The notes beneath the pieces are model-generated. The model made no database searches and was not told where the DNA came from. It was given only the letters and a program-made list of their open reading frames with translations. This document shows positions 7,497 to 16,593 of a DNA stretch of 64,000 bases, piece by piece. Each line of letters begins with the position of its first letter. The stretch's first letter is position 1. A program made the translations under genes and the position numbers. Source of the stretch: Candidatus Pseudobacter hemicellulosilyticus (GTDB taxonomy: Bacteria; Bacteroidota; Bacteroidia; Chitinophagales; Chitinophagaceae); the NCBI GenBank assembly GCA_029202545.1, contig CP119311.1:3782001-3846000 (forward strand), read 5' to 3'.

Positions 7497-9159
7497 ATGA
7501 CACTGCAAAACCATACCTATCTCCAGATCCACCCGGCCGATAATGTGCTGGTGGCCCTGCAGGACCTGCCCGCCGGCAGCCCTGTTTCGCTCAACGGCAT
7601 CTCCTTTGCCCTGGTTGAACCCGTAGCCGGTAAACATAAGTTTGCGCTGAACGCCCTTGAGCCCGGTGATAATATCTATATGTATGGCGTGCTGGTGGGG
7701 CGGGCCGATAAGCCTGTTCCCCAGGGCGCTGCTATCACAGTGGATAATATCCATCATGCCGCCGATGATTTCAAACTGGGCGCCCGTAAGCTCCACTGGG
7801 AGCAGCCAGACACCAGTGCCTGGAAAGACAGGACCTTCATGGGTTATCACCGCCCTGATGGCAAAGTGGGCACACACAATTACTGGATCGTGATCCCGCT
7901 GGTATTCTGCGAGAACCGCAATGTGGAAGTACTGAAGGAAGCGCTGGTGGATAAACTGGGCTATAGTAAGGTGCGCGACTATGAATCTGATGTGGAAGGA
8001 TTGATCAGTCTCTATACTGCCGGCGGCTCAGCCGAGCAGATCCTCCAGGCCGAAATACCGGATGCGCCGGCAGGTAAGACCAGACCGCGCATCTTCCCCA
8101 ATATTGATGGCATCAAATTCCTCAACCATGAAATGGGTTGTGGCGGCACCCGCCTGGATGCCGATGCCCTCTGTGGCCTGCTGGCCGGGTATATCACCCA
8201 TCCCAATGTGGCCGGCGCTACCGTGCTGAGCCTGGGCTGCCAGCATGCGCAGGCGTCCATCCTGCAGGCGGAGATCAATCGCCGTGATCCCGGCTTTTCC
8301 AAACCCCTGGTGATCCTGGAGCAGCAGAAAGAAGGCACCGAGAACCAGTTGCTGAAACGCGCCATCAAAGCCACTTTTGCCGGCCTGATGGAAGCCAATA
8401 AAATGACCCGGCAGCCCGCTCCTTTGTCCAGGCTCTGTGTGGGCCTGGAATGCGGCGGCTCGGACGGTTTTTTCCGGTATCTCGGCCAATCCGGCCCTGG
8501 GATATGTGTCTGATATCCTGGTAAGCCTGGGTGGTTCCGTGATCCTCAGCGAATTTCCCGAGTTATGCGGCGTTGAGCAGGAACTGAGCGATCGCTGTGT
8601 GGATGAACCCACCGCCCTGCGTTTCATGGACCTGATGCGGACCTACAATGCCCGTGCAGAAGCTACCGGTTCCGGCTTTTACGCCAATCCTTCACCCGGC
8701 AATATCCGCGATGGCCTGATCACTGACGCTATCAAATCAGCCGGCGCTGCAAAGAAAGGCGGCAACTCGCCCGTAACCGCCGTACTGGATTATCCCGAGC
8801 CGGTCCGCCTGCCGGGGCTGAACCTGCTCTGTACGCCAGGTAATGATGTGGAGAGCACCACCGCAGAGGTGGCTTCAGGGGCCAATATCGTTTTATTCAC
8901 CACCGGTCTGGGCACACCCACCGGCAACCCGGTAACGCCGGTAGTCAAGCTGTCCACCAATACCCGCATCTTTGAAAAGATGCCCGATATCATTGACCTC
9001 AACTGCGGTACTATCATCGAAGGCACGGAAACGATTGCGGAAGTTGCCGGCAGGATTCTGGAATTTATTATCGAAGTTGCAAGTGGTAACCGGACACCCA
9101 AAGCGGTTGCCCTCGGTCAGGACGATTTCATTCCCTGGAGAAGGGGCGTCTCCCTGTAG
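7497..9159 (+). pseudogene. uxaA: altronate dehydratase-family (UxaA), interrupted by a one-base frameshift
   Basis: The two halves together give a full UxaA of about 553 residues. The N-terminal part has the SAF-like domain (7497 onward, MTLQNHTYLQIHPADNVLVAL) and the D-galactarate dehydratase/altronate hydrolase core (FMGYHRPDGKVGTHNYW, MGCGGTRLD). The reading frame breaks at a run of six T at 8468-8473, just after GLECGGSDGF. Removing one T restores FSGISANPALGYVSD and the rest to 9159. As read, the protein stops at 8513 after about 338 residues and the C-terminal third is lost. UxaA turns D-altronate into 2-keto-3-deoxygluconate; relatives act on galactarate or L-fuconate. A homopolymer sequencing error is as likely as a real mutation. 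The start at 7497 begins the homologous region; an upstream in-frame start at 7419 adds an unrelated leader. Confidence 0.85.
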
Positions 9160-9163
9160 CGAG

Positions 9164-9171
9164 TATCTTTG
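9164..9171 (+). promoter_or_regulatory. -7 element candidate (TATCTTTG) before uxuA
   Basis: TATCTTTG matches the Bacteroidota -7 consensus TAnnTTTG five bases after the uxaA stop. No TTG is seen at the expected -33 position. It could give uxuA a promoter separate from uxaA. Confidence 0.4.
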
Positions 9172-9214
9172 GGCAACTTCAAAACAGTATTGCATGCAAG
9201 GAGCGATCCCCCGT

Positions 9215-10378
9215 ATGGAACAATCTTTTCGTTGGTTTGGCCCCAACGATCCTGTCAGTCTCAGTGATATCCGCCAGGCCGGCGCCACCGGCATTGTAAC
9301 GGCCCTGCACCACCTGCCCAATGGCGTGGTCTGGACCGTGGAAGAGATCAGCAAAAGAATTGAGGTCATTGAAGCAGCAGGCCTTCGCTGGAATGTAGTG
9401 GAGAGCATTCCTGTTCACGAACATATCAAAACACAGCAGGGCGATTACCTGCAGTATATAGAGCACTACAAACAAAGTATCCGCAACCTGGCCGCCTGCG
9501 GTGTTAAGATCGTTACCTATAATTTCATGCCGGTGCTGGACTGGACCCGCACCGACCTGGCCTATACCGTGGAAGACGGCTCCAAAGCCCTGCGCTTTGA
9601 AAAGGCCGCCTACATTGCCTTTGATACCCTGCTCCTGAAAAGGGCCGGCTCCGAAAATGACTATACCGCGGATGAGCTGGAACGCGCCGGACAACGACTG
9701 GCAGCCATGAGCCCCGACGAGAAATTATTATTACAGCGCAATATCATTGCCGGTCTGCCCGGTTCTGAAGAAAGCTTTACCGTTGAACAATTCCAGCTGG
9801 CATTGGACCAGTACCAGGGCATTGATGCCGCTAAATTGCAGCAGCACCTGATCTTCTTCCTGCAACAGATCGCCCCGGTAGCGGAGGAAGTGGGCGTACA
9901 GCTGGCTATACACCCGGATGATCCTCCATATCCCATCTTCGGACTGCCCCGCGTAGTGAGCACAGAGGCTGATGTACTGGCGCTTTTTGCCGCCGTGCCT
10001 TCACCTGCCAACGGTCTCTGCTTCTGCACCGGTTCATTTGGTGTGCGGCCGGATAACGACCTGGCGGGTATGGTGAGCAGGCTGGGCAAACGGATCCACT
10101 TCATTCACCTGCGCAGCACGCAGCGGGATGCCGATGGGAATTTCTATGAAGCCAATCACCTGGAAGGGGACGTGGATATGTATAGCGTAGTGAAGAACCT
10201 GGTAGCAGTGATGAAAGACCGCAATGCGTCTATTCCCATGCGTCCCGACCATGGCCACCAAATGCTGGACGACCTCAAGAAAAAGACCAACCCCGGTTAT
10301 TCGGCTATCGGCCGCCTGCGCGGGCTGGCGGAACTGAGGGGATTGGAACTGGGTATTGTGCGCTCGCTGGCTAAATAG
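9215..10378 (+). CDS. uxuA: mannonate dehydratase
   Basis: This 387-residue enzyme is homologous to UxuA, which dehydrates D-mannonate to 2-keto-3-deoxy-D-gluconate in the glucuronate pathway. Recognisable segments are RWFGPNDPVSL at the N-terminus, LHHLPNGVVWTVEEI, NVVESIPVHEHIK, AIHPDDPPYPIFGLPRVVS and GNFYEANHLEGDVDMY. These include the His/Asp/Cys metal-site region (CFCTGSFGVRPDND). The start (MEQSFRWFG) lies 12 nt after AAGGAG. An in-frame ATG at 9194 would add seven residues. It follows uxaA, and both products feed the same KDG pool. The KDG kinase and aldolase are not in this window. Confidence 0.95.
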   Translation: MEQSFRWFGPNDPVSLSDIRQAGATGIVTALHHLPNGVVWTVEEISKRIEVIEAAGLRWNVVESIPVHEHIKTQQGDYLQYIEHYKQSIRNLAACGVKIVTYNFMPVLDWTRTDLAYTVEDGSKALRFEKAAYIAFDTLLLKRAGSENDYTADELERAGQRLAAMSPDEKLLLQRNIIAGLPGSEESFTVEQFQLALDQYQGIDAAKLQQHLIFFLQQIAPVAEEVGVQLAIHPDDPPYPIFGLPRVVSTEADVLALFAAVPSPANGLCFCTGSFGVRPDNDLAGMVSRLGKRIHFIHLRSTQRDADGNFYEANHLEGDVDMYSVVKNLVAVMKDRNASIPMRPDHGHQMLDDLKKKTNPGYSAIGRLRGLAELRGLELGIVRSLAK

Positions 10379-10411
10379 TAAGTGACGCCAACGCCGGCCT
10401 GAAAGAATATG

Positions 10412-10430
10412 TTGGGACGAACCAATAAAG
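10412..10430 (+). repeat. dispersed short repeat, copy 2
   Basis: This copy reads TTGGGACGAACCAATAAAG and is identical over 19 bases to the copy 130 bp downstream. It lies in the gap after uxuA. Confidence 0.7.
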
Positions 10431-10539
10431 CCCCGAAAGACAGCTGCCGGCTTCAGCACACAGTGCATAGTTACTAAGGTTGGCCGAAGGTTACCCGTAA
10501 GCTTGTTTGAACCGGGCGGCCTGGCCAGTGCTGAAAACC

Positions 10540-10562
10540 TTTTTTGGGACGAACCAATAAAG
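10540..10562 (+). repeat. dispersed short repeat, copy 3
   Basis: A T run precedes GGGACGAACCAATAAAG. The copy is followed directly by a small stem-loop (GGCGCT 10564-10569, AGCGCC 10578-10583, then TTATT), which may end uxuA transcription. Confidence 0.7.
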
Positions 10563-10618
10563 CGGCGCTCCAATAGCAGCGCCTTATTACTTCGAGTTTT
10601 TCTGCAGTCAAAATAAGA

Positions 10619-10648
10619 ATGGGGCTGAACCGAAAGGGTCAGCCCCAT
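10619..10648 (-). terminator. rho-independent terminator of the riboswitch-controlled lipoprotein gene
   Basis: ATGGGGCTGA and TCAGCCCCAT form a strong stem with a small loop. On the minus strand it is followed by TTCTTATTTTG. It lies 36 bp after the stop of the gene ending at 10685. Confidence 0.8.
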
Positions 10649-10684
10649 CTTGCATAGGGAAGGTTGTTGCAGACTGAAACTTAT

Positions 10685-12265
10685 TTAGGGGATATTGAGG
10701 TCCTTCACGCCGGATACCTCGGTAGATACTTCGCCCAGCCAGCCGGCTTCTGCACGCTGACCGGTATATACTTTAATAAAATCAACGCCTTTCAACTGAA
10801 TGGATTGACCGGTAGTTTTATCCACGGCCCAGTCTATCCGGATCTTAGCACGCTCATCGCCATTGGACCAGTTATCAGCATAACCGAAAGGGAAAGCGGG
10901 ATTCACGAAATAGCTGCCGGTGCCGGAAAGGTCAGCCACATTGTCTTCCGTCAACTTTGTCCCGGTAAAGCTGATGCTTTCTCCCTGCCACTGCGGATAG
11001 TAGGGCTGGCTGTGAAAGGTATTTTTGGAAACATACCCTAAGCCGCCTTTGTTGTCTGTCCAGCGGATATACTGGATGTCCGACATAAACGGATTTTCCT
11101 CATTGGTTACAGGCTCTTTGTTCTCATCCGGTTTATGATACGTGATGGTATAGTTCTTCACTGTCTTTTCACTGTTGTATTCGGATCCTGCAATCTCATA
11201 CCAGGTATCGTCCGGCAGCCCGTTGCCATTGGCATCATAGGACACTTCTATCACACCGGGCTCGGCCCAGTTGGCAAAGGCATTGCCGTTGACCTGGAAA
11301 GAGGGCTGGCCGGGTTTGTTGACAATGGTATGGTCAAAGCCCATCACTACATACCCGCCAAATCCGCCGAGGTGGATCATGATATTGCTCTTCAGGGAAC
11401 TTTCTGCTTTGAGGCGCATGGCTTCTGCATCATCGCCTTCCTTCCAGGTGGGCAGTTCATGTACAAACTGGCCGGGTGCAGGCGCAAATTCAAATACACG
11501 GTTCACACCGTTGACATAACTGGCGTCATTCACTTTGATGGCTACTTCACGGAAGCCGGCGCCAATCCCGTTCTGTGCCGTGAATTTCAGCAGGTAGGTG
11601 CCGGGGGCATCAAAGATGGCCAGGAGGTCCAGGGATCTGGAAAGCGTGTCTGCGCCCAGGGTCCAGGCAAAGCTGGCGCCATCGCCATATTCTACGCCGG
11701 CGCTGACCCGCAGCCACTGGTATTTGCTGATCACAAAACCGCCGGCAGGGACCGTGATGCTTACTTCGGGCGCCAGTGATTTCAGCTGGATGGTCTTGCC
11801 ATTGCTGAAGATAAAGGTCATCAGCTCGTCCTTCTGTACAATGGCAATAATGGCATTGACATCGGGATTGATGCTGGTATTGGCCGGTATGCCGGTATCG
11901 GCGCCACTGATCAGCCAGTGCTTGTTGGCGCCTATGCTGAGTGCAGGGATATCGTCAGTGGCCGCTATCTTGCTATCCACGCCATTGATGAGCCAGGTAT
12001 TGGTGGTACTGACGGAGAGGAAGGCGGGCGAATTGCTGACATTAAGCAATGTACCGTCACTGAGGGTAATGAAGTATTTGTCGCCCGACAACGTATAGTC
12101 CGTAATATAGAGTCTTTTGTTCAGGGCGTCCATCAGGATCTCATAGCGGGCCAGCTGTGCTTTCAGCTCATCCACATCTTTGCGGAGATCGTCAATATCA
12201 TCTTTATAGCAGCCGGATAAAACGGCAAGGGGGAAGACCAGCAGGAGCCAGAAGTACTTTTTCAT
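10685..12265 (-). CDS. surface lipoprotein with coiled-coil/DUF4988-like N-terminus, under a cobalamin riboswitch
   Basis: This 526-residue lipoprotein has a type II signal peptide with lipobox LSGC (Cys19), then an acidic coiled coil (DDIDDLRKDVDELKAQLARYE). Two short similar blocks follow, about residues 80-130 (TNTWLINGVDSKIAATDD and NKHWLISGADTGIPANTS). A PKD-like beta domain spans about 165-245. The large C-terminal domain begins near FEFAPAPGQFVHELP and contains GGFGGYVVMGFDHTIVNKPG and YDANGNGLPDDTWYEIAGSE. This layout is typical of Bacteroidota cell-surface proteins found near B12 transport genes. A cobalamin riboswitch and promoter lie upstream, so expression should fall when B12 is plentiful. 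A B12-capturing surface protein is the natural hypothesis, though no btuB or btuG lies beside it. Confidence 0.82.
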   Translation of the reverse strand: MKKYFWLLLVFPLAVLSGCYKDDIDDLRKDVDELKAQLARYEILMDALNKRLYITDYTLSGDKYFITLSDGTLLNVSNSPAFLSVSTTNTWLINGVDSKIAATDDIPALSIGANKHWLISGADTGIPANTSINPDVNAIIAIVQKDELMTFIFSNGKTIQLKSLAPEVSITVPAGGFVISKYQWLRVSAGVEYGDGASFAWTLGADTLSRSLDLLAIFDAPGTYLLKFTAQNGIGAGFREVAIKVNDASYVNGVNRVFEFAPAPGQFVHELPTWKEGDDAEAMRLKAESSLKSNIMIHLGGFGGYVVMGFDHTIVNKPGQPSFQVNGNAFANWAEPGVIEVSYDANGNGLPDDTWYEIAGSEYNSEKTVKNYTITYHKPDENKEPVTNEENPFMSDIQYIRWTDNKGGLGYVSKNTFHSQPYYPQWQGESISFTGTKLTEDNVADLSGTGSYFVNPAFPFGYADNWSNGDERAKIRIDWAVDKTTGQSIQLKGVDFIKVYTGQRAEAGWLGEVSTEVSGVKDLNIP

Positions 12266-12520
12266 GTTGTTTATTTGTTTTGCTTGTATGCTTCAGTTAC
12301 TGGCTCCAGCAATGGATTTGCCGTTCTGCTGACCGGGCAATAGATAGCCTGGCAGCAGTCCGCAGGTGCTGTATACGGCATGGCTGACACGTATTCCAGG
12401 ATAATGGAACAGTGTGGCTGCTTGCCGTTCAGAAGAAAAAATATCCGGAAAAATAGGGGTGCGGCTGGCACCTTTATTTCCCAGGCCTTATTCCTCGAAA
12501 GCCTAAAAAAGTATACTACA

Positions 12521-12697
12521 TGGCAGGTATTCTGACTTATCCCTTTTCCGGCGACCTTCCCATTGAGTGCATCAACAGTGGTCAAGTAGAATGGCCGGAA
12601 ACGTTTATGGGAATTACAGCAGCGGGTCTGTCCGGGATTTTCACCCGAGTTCCCTTTTAAGCAGGACTGTCCGGTGGACTGCCCTGCACCAATGTGG
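12521..12697 (-). ncRNA. cobalamin riboswitch
   Basis: Read on the minus strand, the segment shows the cobalamin riboswitch core in order: AAAAGGGAACTCGGGTG, AAAATCCCGGACAGACCC, GCTGCTGTAATTCCC, then after a variable arm AATGGGAAGG and AAGTCAGAATACCTGCC. The outer ends (TGGTGCAGG, CCTGCCA) can pair as P1. It lies 255 nt before the lipoprotein start. No clear intrinsic terminator is visible between the aptamer and the gene, so control may act on translation or by a structure I cannot see. The remaining leader (12266-12520) shows no gene. Confidence 0.95.
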
Positions 12698-12699
12698 CG

Positions 12700-12729
12700 C
12701 GAAGGTAGGATTAATTATGGCGCAAACAA
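12700..12729 (-). promoter_or_regulatory. promoter of the cobalamin riboswitch transcript
   Basis: On the minus strand TTG (12727-12729) is followed after 19 nt by TACCTTCG (12700-12707), one mismatch from TAnnTTTG. Transcription would start just before the aptamer. The TTG overlaps the T tract of the nagB terminator. Confidence 0.6.
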
Positions 12730-12763
12730 AAAGCCGTTGCCTGCTCACTGCAGCCAACGGCTT
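12724..12763 (-). terminator. terminator of the nagB-type gene
   Basis: The stem AAGCCGTTG/CAACGGCTT (12731-12739 and 12755-12763) is followed on the minus strand by TTTTTGTTTG. It lies 31 bp after the nagB stop. Confidence 0.75.
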
Positions 12764-12793
12764 ACTGAATGTAAACTATAACTATACAAATAC

Positions 12794-14695
12794 TTAATAA
12801 TGCCAGCGGACAAAAGCTTCTACAGCAGCGTATTTGGTGAGGCCCAGCTGTGCATACAGATTGGCTGTATTGGCGTTCCTGTCCTCTGCGCGTTGCCAGA
12901 ACTCACGGGCATCGCTACCCTGGAAGGGGACGCTGTCTTTCTGCGACTGGTGGATGAAAATGCCATAGCGTTTTTTCATCACCTGGTCCGGGCTCATGGG
13001 AATGGCCATTTCAATTTCATTGATATCCCATTCCTGCCAGGCGCCCTTGTACAGCCACATCCAGCAGTCATTGATCCATTCGTCGCCCGCTTCCCTGATA
13101 CGGCGCATGGCTTCAAAAACAATATCCAGGCAAACCTTGTGTGTGCCATGCGGATCGGCCAGGTCGCCGGCGCAATACACCTGCTGTGGTTTGATCTGGC
13201 GTAACAGGGCCATGGTCAGCTCCACATCTTCCTCACCCATCGGGTTCTTCTCAATAGTGCCGGTTTCATAAAAGGGCAGGTTCTGGAAATGGTAATTATC
13301 ATCGCTCAGTCCCACGTACCGGCAGGTGGCTTTGGCCTCGCAGCGGCGGATCAGTCCTTTCACAGCCCTGATCTCGGGGGTATCTATTTCATTTGATTTT
13401 TTGCTTTTCAGGTACTGGCGGGCCTGTTCCAGGACAGCGCGCGACTGACTGCTGCTGATGTCAAACATCTCCTCAAAGCCTACGGCAAAATCCATGAAGC
13501 GGGTCACAAACTCATCCGTCACGGCAATATTGCCGGAGGTCTGGTAAGCTACATGTACATCATGGCCCTGGTCGTGCAGGCGCTGGAAAGTACCGCCCAT
13601 GCTGATGATATCATCATCGGGGTGGGGGGAGAAGATGATCACGCGTTTTGGATAGGGCTCGCTGCGTTCGGGATGATTGGGCAGGTTGGCATTGGGCTTG
13701 CCACCGGGCCAGCCGGTGATGCTGTCACGCATCATATAATAGACCATCAGGTTGATCTCGTAAGCATCGCCTTCTTCCACCAGCAGATCGCTGAGCCCAT
13801 GGTCCCGGTAATCACCGTTGGTCAGGCTCAGTATGGGCTTGCCGGATTTGAGGGCCATATTCACTACCGCCTTGCGGATCATGCGGGGCGTCCATTCAAT
13901 ATCACCGGTCAGCCAGGGTGATTTGAAGCGGGTCAGTTCAGCGGCAGCGGCTTCGTCCAGGATGAAGAGGGCGTCGGTATGCTGCTGCAGGAGGGAGGCG
14001 GGCACCTGCTCGTCAACGTTACCTTCCGCGGATTCCCGTACTACGGGTGCTTTGGCAGGCCCCCAGGCCATGAGGATAATGCGTTTGGCCTTGAAGATGG
14101 TGCTGATGCCCATGGTGATGGCCAGTCGCGGTACCTGTGAGATAGTGGCAAACTCATAAGCGTTGGCCAGCCGGGTGGAATTGTCCAGTGTTACCAGCCG
14201 GGTGCGGGAGTAGATGCTGGAGCCCGGTTCGTTGAAACCGATATGGCCGTTGTTCCCGATGCCGAGGATCTGCAGGTCAATACCACCAGCCGCTTCTATC
14301 TGCTGCTCATAAGCGAGGCAGTGGGCCTTGATATTTTCTTTTGGGATCTCGCCATTGGGGATATGGATATTCTTTGGATCAATATCAATATGGTCAAAAA
14401 GATTCACATGCATGAAGCGGTTATAGCTTTGCAGGGCGTCATGCTCAATGGGATAATATTCATCCAGGTTGAAGGTGACCACATTTTTGAAGCTCAGTCC
14501 TTCCTGTTTGTGCATACGCACCAGCTCGGCATACATGGATCTGGGAGTGGATCCTGTGGCCAGGCCCAGGATACACTTTTCTTTGGCTGCCTGTTTGCTG
14601 CGGATGAGCGCTGCTACCTCTTTTGCTACTGCTACGGAACCTTCTTTCAAACTCGGGTGGATGTTGACGGGGATTTTTTCGAAAGAATCAACCAT
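12794..14695 (-). CDS. nagB: two-domain NagB-type glucosamine-6-phosphate deaminase fused to LmbE/PIG-L deacetylase-like domain
   Basis: This 633-residue cytoplasmic protein has two enzymes in one chain. Residues 1-265 are a NagB isomerase/deaminase: the phosphate loop LATGSTPRSMY, catalytic region NLDEYYP (77-82) and GIGNNGHIGFNEPGSS (145-160). From about 350 follows an LmbE/PIG-L domain with the zinc motif SPHPDDD (356-362) and DPHGTH near the end. NagB converts glucosamine-6-P to fructose-6-P and ammonia. LmbE domains deacetylate N-acetylglucosamine compounds. The fused form is common in Bacteroidota. Gene is monocistronic with its own terminator and a -7 element upstream. Confidence 0.92.
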   Translation of the reverse strand: MVDSFEKIPVNIHPSLKEGSVAVAKEVAALIRSKQAAKEKCILGLATGSTPRSMYAELVRMHKQEGLSFKNVVTFNLDEYYPIEHDALQSYNRFMHVNLFDHIDIDPKNIHIPNGEIPKENIKAHCLAYEQQIEAAGGIDLQILGIGNNGHIGFNEPGSSIYSRTRLVTLDNSTRLANAYEFATISQVPRLAITMGISTIFKAKRIILMAWGPAKAPVVRESAEGNVDEQVPASLLQQHTDALFILDEAAAAELTRFKSPWLTGDIEWTPRMIRKAVVNMALKSGKPILSLTNGDYRDHGLSDLLVEEGDAYEINLMVYYMMRDSITGWPGGKPNANLPNHPERSEPYPKRVIIFSPHPDDDIISMGGTFQRLHDQGHDVHVAYQTSGNIAVTDEFVTRFMDFAVGFEEMFDISSSQSRAVLEQARQYLKSKKSNEIDTPEIRAVKGLIRRCEAKATCRYVGLSDDNYHFQNLPFYETGTIEKNPMGEEDVELTMALLRQIKPQQVYCAGDLADPHGTHKVCLDIVFEAMRRIREAGDEWINDCWMWLYKGAWQEWDINEIEMAIPMSPDQVMKKRYGIFIHQSQKDSVPFQGSDAREFWQRAEDRNANTANLYAQLGLTKYAAVEAFVRWHY

Positions 14696-14720
14696 GCTGG
14701 AAGTATTTAAAAAAGTTTCC

Positions 14721-14728
14721 CAAAATTA
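14721..14728 (-). promoter_or_regulatory. -7 element candidate of nagB (TAATTTTG)
   Basis: TAATTTTG on the minus strand fits TAnnTTTG and lies 25 nt before the start codon. No TTG is at normal spacing. Confidence 0.35.
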
Positions 14729-14882
14729 ATTTCTATTTCCAATATTACGGAAATTAATATTTTGTAAACAAAGGAAATCCTTACCTATGAAGGGTTTCAG
14801 GGCATGTATTTTTTGATGCGGGAATTTGCGGGCATCTGCGGTGATCATTGACAAATTGTTGTGGCCGGCACAAAAAACGGCT

Positions 14883-15467
14883 TTATGCCAGGAAAGGAAA
14901 AAGGCAGTAACGCCGGAGCAGTATTTTTTTCAGGGCTTTGATGGCCTGGTGCAGGAGATTGCGGGCAACCTGGTAGTTAATGTTCATAATGGCGCTGATC
15001 TCCTCATAGCCCAGCCCCTGGTAAAAGCGTAAATACACAATTTCCTGCTGCCGGTTGCTGAGCTGGCTGAAGGCCTGGATCACCCGGCGGGACTGCTCTG
15101 CGTTCTCCTGCCCGCTGATCAGGAAGTCCTCATGGCTGATCTCGAAAACGCCCTGTGTTTCTATATTTTCCTGGAGCAGGGTATTGTTCTTTTTTCGCAG
15201 TATTTTCAATAGTTTGTACTTCATGGCCCGGAGCAGGTAGGCTTTTACGGACAGCTCCGGTGCGGGGTTCTTCTGCTGCCATAGTTCTATGAACAGTTCC
15301 TGGATACAGTCTTCCAGTACCGCCGGCTCCGGAACGATCTTATGACCATAACGGAACAGGTCAGGATAGTATAACCGGAACAGGCTTCCCAGGGCTTGCT
15401 GGTTGCCCTGGACAAAACCTTCCCAATACAGCAGATCCCGTTGATGATGTTTGGTCGCTTTATCCAT
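14883..15467 (-). CDS. ECF RNA polymerase sigma factor (SusCD-associated)
   Basis: This 194-residue ECF sigma factor has region 2 at about residues 25-90 (YYPDLFRYGHKIV, VLEDCIQELFIELWQQ) and region 4 at about 125-180 (LSNRQQEIVYLRFYQGLGYEEISAIMN). Such factors in Bacteroidota are held by a membrane FecR protein and released on substrate uptake by the partner SusC. The FecR gene starts 130 bp away on the opposite strand, so sigma and anti-sigma are divergent rather than in one operon. Confidence 0.93.
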   Translation of the reverse strand: MDKATKHHQRDLLYWEGFVQGNQQALGSLFRLYYPDLFRYGHKIVPEPAVLEDCIQELFIELWQQKNPAPELSVKAYLLRAMKYKLLKILRKKNNTLLQENIETQGVFEISHEDFLISGQENAEQSRRVIQAFSQLSNRQQEIVYLRFYQGLGYEEISAIMNINYQVARNLLHQAIKALKKILLRRYCLFPFLA

Positions 15468-15597
15468 GAATGCCTTGTGCGGTATATAAACCTACCTGAT
15501 TAAATGGTCAAAAACAACAGGCAGGAGAAAAAAAATCACAAAAACTTCATTACAAACCCACTTCAATAGACACCTGTAAACGGTAAATAGCTGTGTT

Positions 15598-16593
15598 ATG
15601 GAGAAAAACTTTGCCAGCATAGAAGATATTATTGCAGATGAGGGGTTTCAATCCTGGTATGCCGGGATGGATGATCTCCATAGCCGGGAATGGGCTGCCT
15701 GGATGGCGCGGCACCCGGAACAGCTGCCATTGGTGGAAGAAGCCAGGCATGCCCTGCAGCAGCTGGTGGTTGACCAGCGTCCGCTGGCTGAAGGCCAGCA
15801 GGAAGCTGCTGAGCGCAGGCTGATGCTCCGGCTCCGGCAGGAGGGAGCCCTCGTTCCTATGCATCCGGCTTCGGTTCGTCCAAAACGCCGTTGGTATTGG
15901 GCCGCTGCAGCGGCTGTCCTGTTGCTGGCTGCCGGCTCCTGGTTTTTCTGGTTCAGTCTGCGGCATGCTTCCGTGCAGACAGCCTTTGGCGAGATCCGGG
16001 AGCAGCAGTTGCCTGACGGCTCCACGGTAGTGCTCAATGCCAATAGTGAGCTTCGTTTTTCCGAAGGCTGGGAAAAAGGCAGTGAGCGCGAAGTGTGGCT
16101 GAAAGGAGAGGCTTTTTTCCATGTCAGTAAAATGCCGGATCATAAACAATTCATAGTGCATGCGGATCAGCTGGATATCATTGTGACGGGCACGCAGTTC
16201 AATGTGGTGAACCGGCAGGATATGACCAATGTGATGCTGACTGAAGGCGGTGTACTGGTGCAGTCGCAGGACGGTCAGCGCCTGACACTGACGCCTGGTG
16301 ATTATGTAACGTTCAGCAATAATCGTTTACAGCGTTGGACGGCCAAAGAAGAGACTGTATTGGCCTGGCGCGAGAAGAAGCTGATCTTCGAGAATACTCC
16401 GTTAAAGACCGCTGTGCAACAGATCGAAGCGCTGTATGGGGTTACCATCCGGCTGGAGAAAGAGAGCATAGGTGAAAAACCGATCAGCGGTATCCTGCCC
16501 AATGATAACCTGGATGCCCTGTTGCAGGCGCTGGAAGCCACCAATGTGTTCAGGGTGGTGCGCAAAGACAACGGGCTCATCATCATTCAATAG
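15598..16593 (+). CDS. FecR-family anti-sigma factor
   Basis: This 331-residue protein has a cytoplasmic N-terminal region (sigma-binding), a single transmembrane helix at about residues 101-118 (WYWAAAAAVLLLAAGSWFF), and a periplasmic FecR domain (QLPDGSTVVLNANSELRFS, EVWLKGEAFFHVSK). A C-terminal DUF4974-like/STN-interacting domain follows (LIFENTPLKTAVQQIEALYG). It should relay a signal from the SusC receptor encoded next to it to the divergent sigma factor. It is followed by susC after 242 bp. Confidence 0.94.
   Translation: MEKNFASIEDIIADEGFQSWYAGMDDLHSREWAAWMARHPEQLPLVEEARHALQQLVVDQRPLAEGQQEAAERRLMLRLRQEGALVPMHPASVRPKRRWYWAAAAAVLLLAAGSWFFWFSLRHASVQTAFGEIREQQLPDGSTVVLNANSELRFSEGWEKGSEREVWLKGEAFFHVSKMPDHKQFIVHADQLDIIVTGTQFNVVNRQDMTNVMLTEGGVLVQSQDGQRLTLTPGDYVTFSNNRLQRWTAKEETVLAWREKKLIFENTPLKTAVQQIEALYGVTIRLEKESIGEKPISGILPNDNLDALLQALEATNVFRVVRKDNGLIIIQ

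Noticed and set aside
12271..12585. 104-codon open frame across the 3' part of the cobalamin riboswitch
   Set aside because: Its N-terminus is the riboswitch core itself, so it is not a gene.
14668..14680. TTTCGAAA in the 5' part of nagB as a LacI operator
   Set aside because: It lies in coding sequence and lacks the flanking CG half-site pattern of the two intergenic sites.
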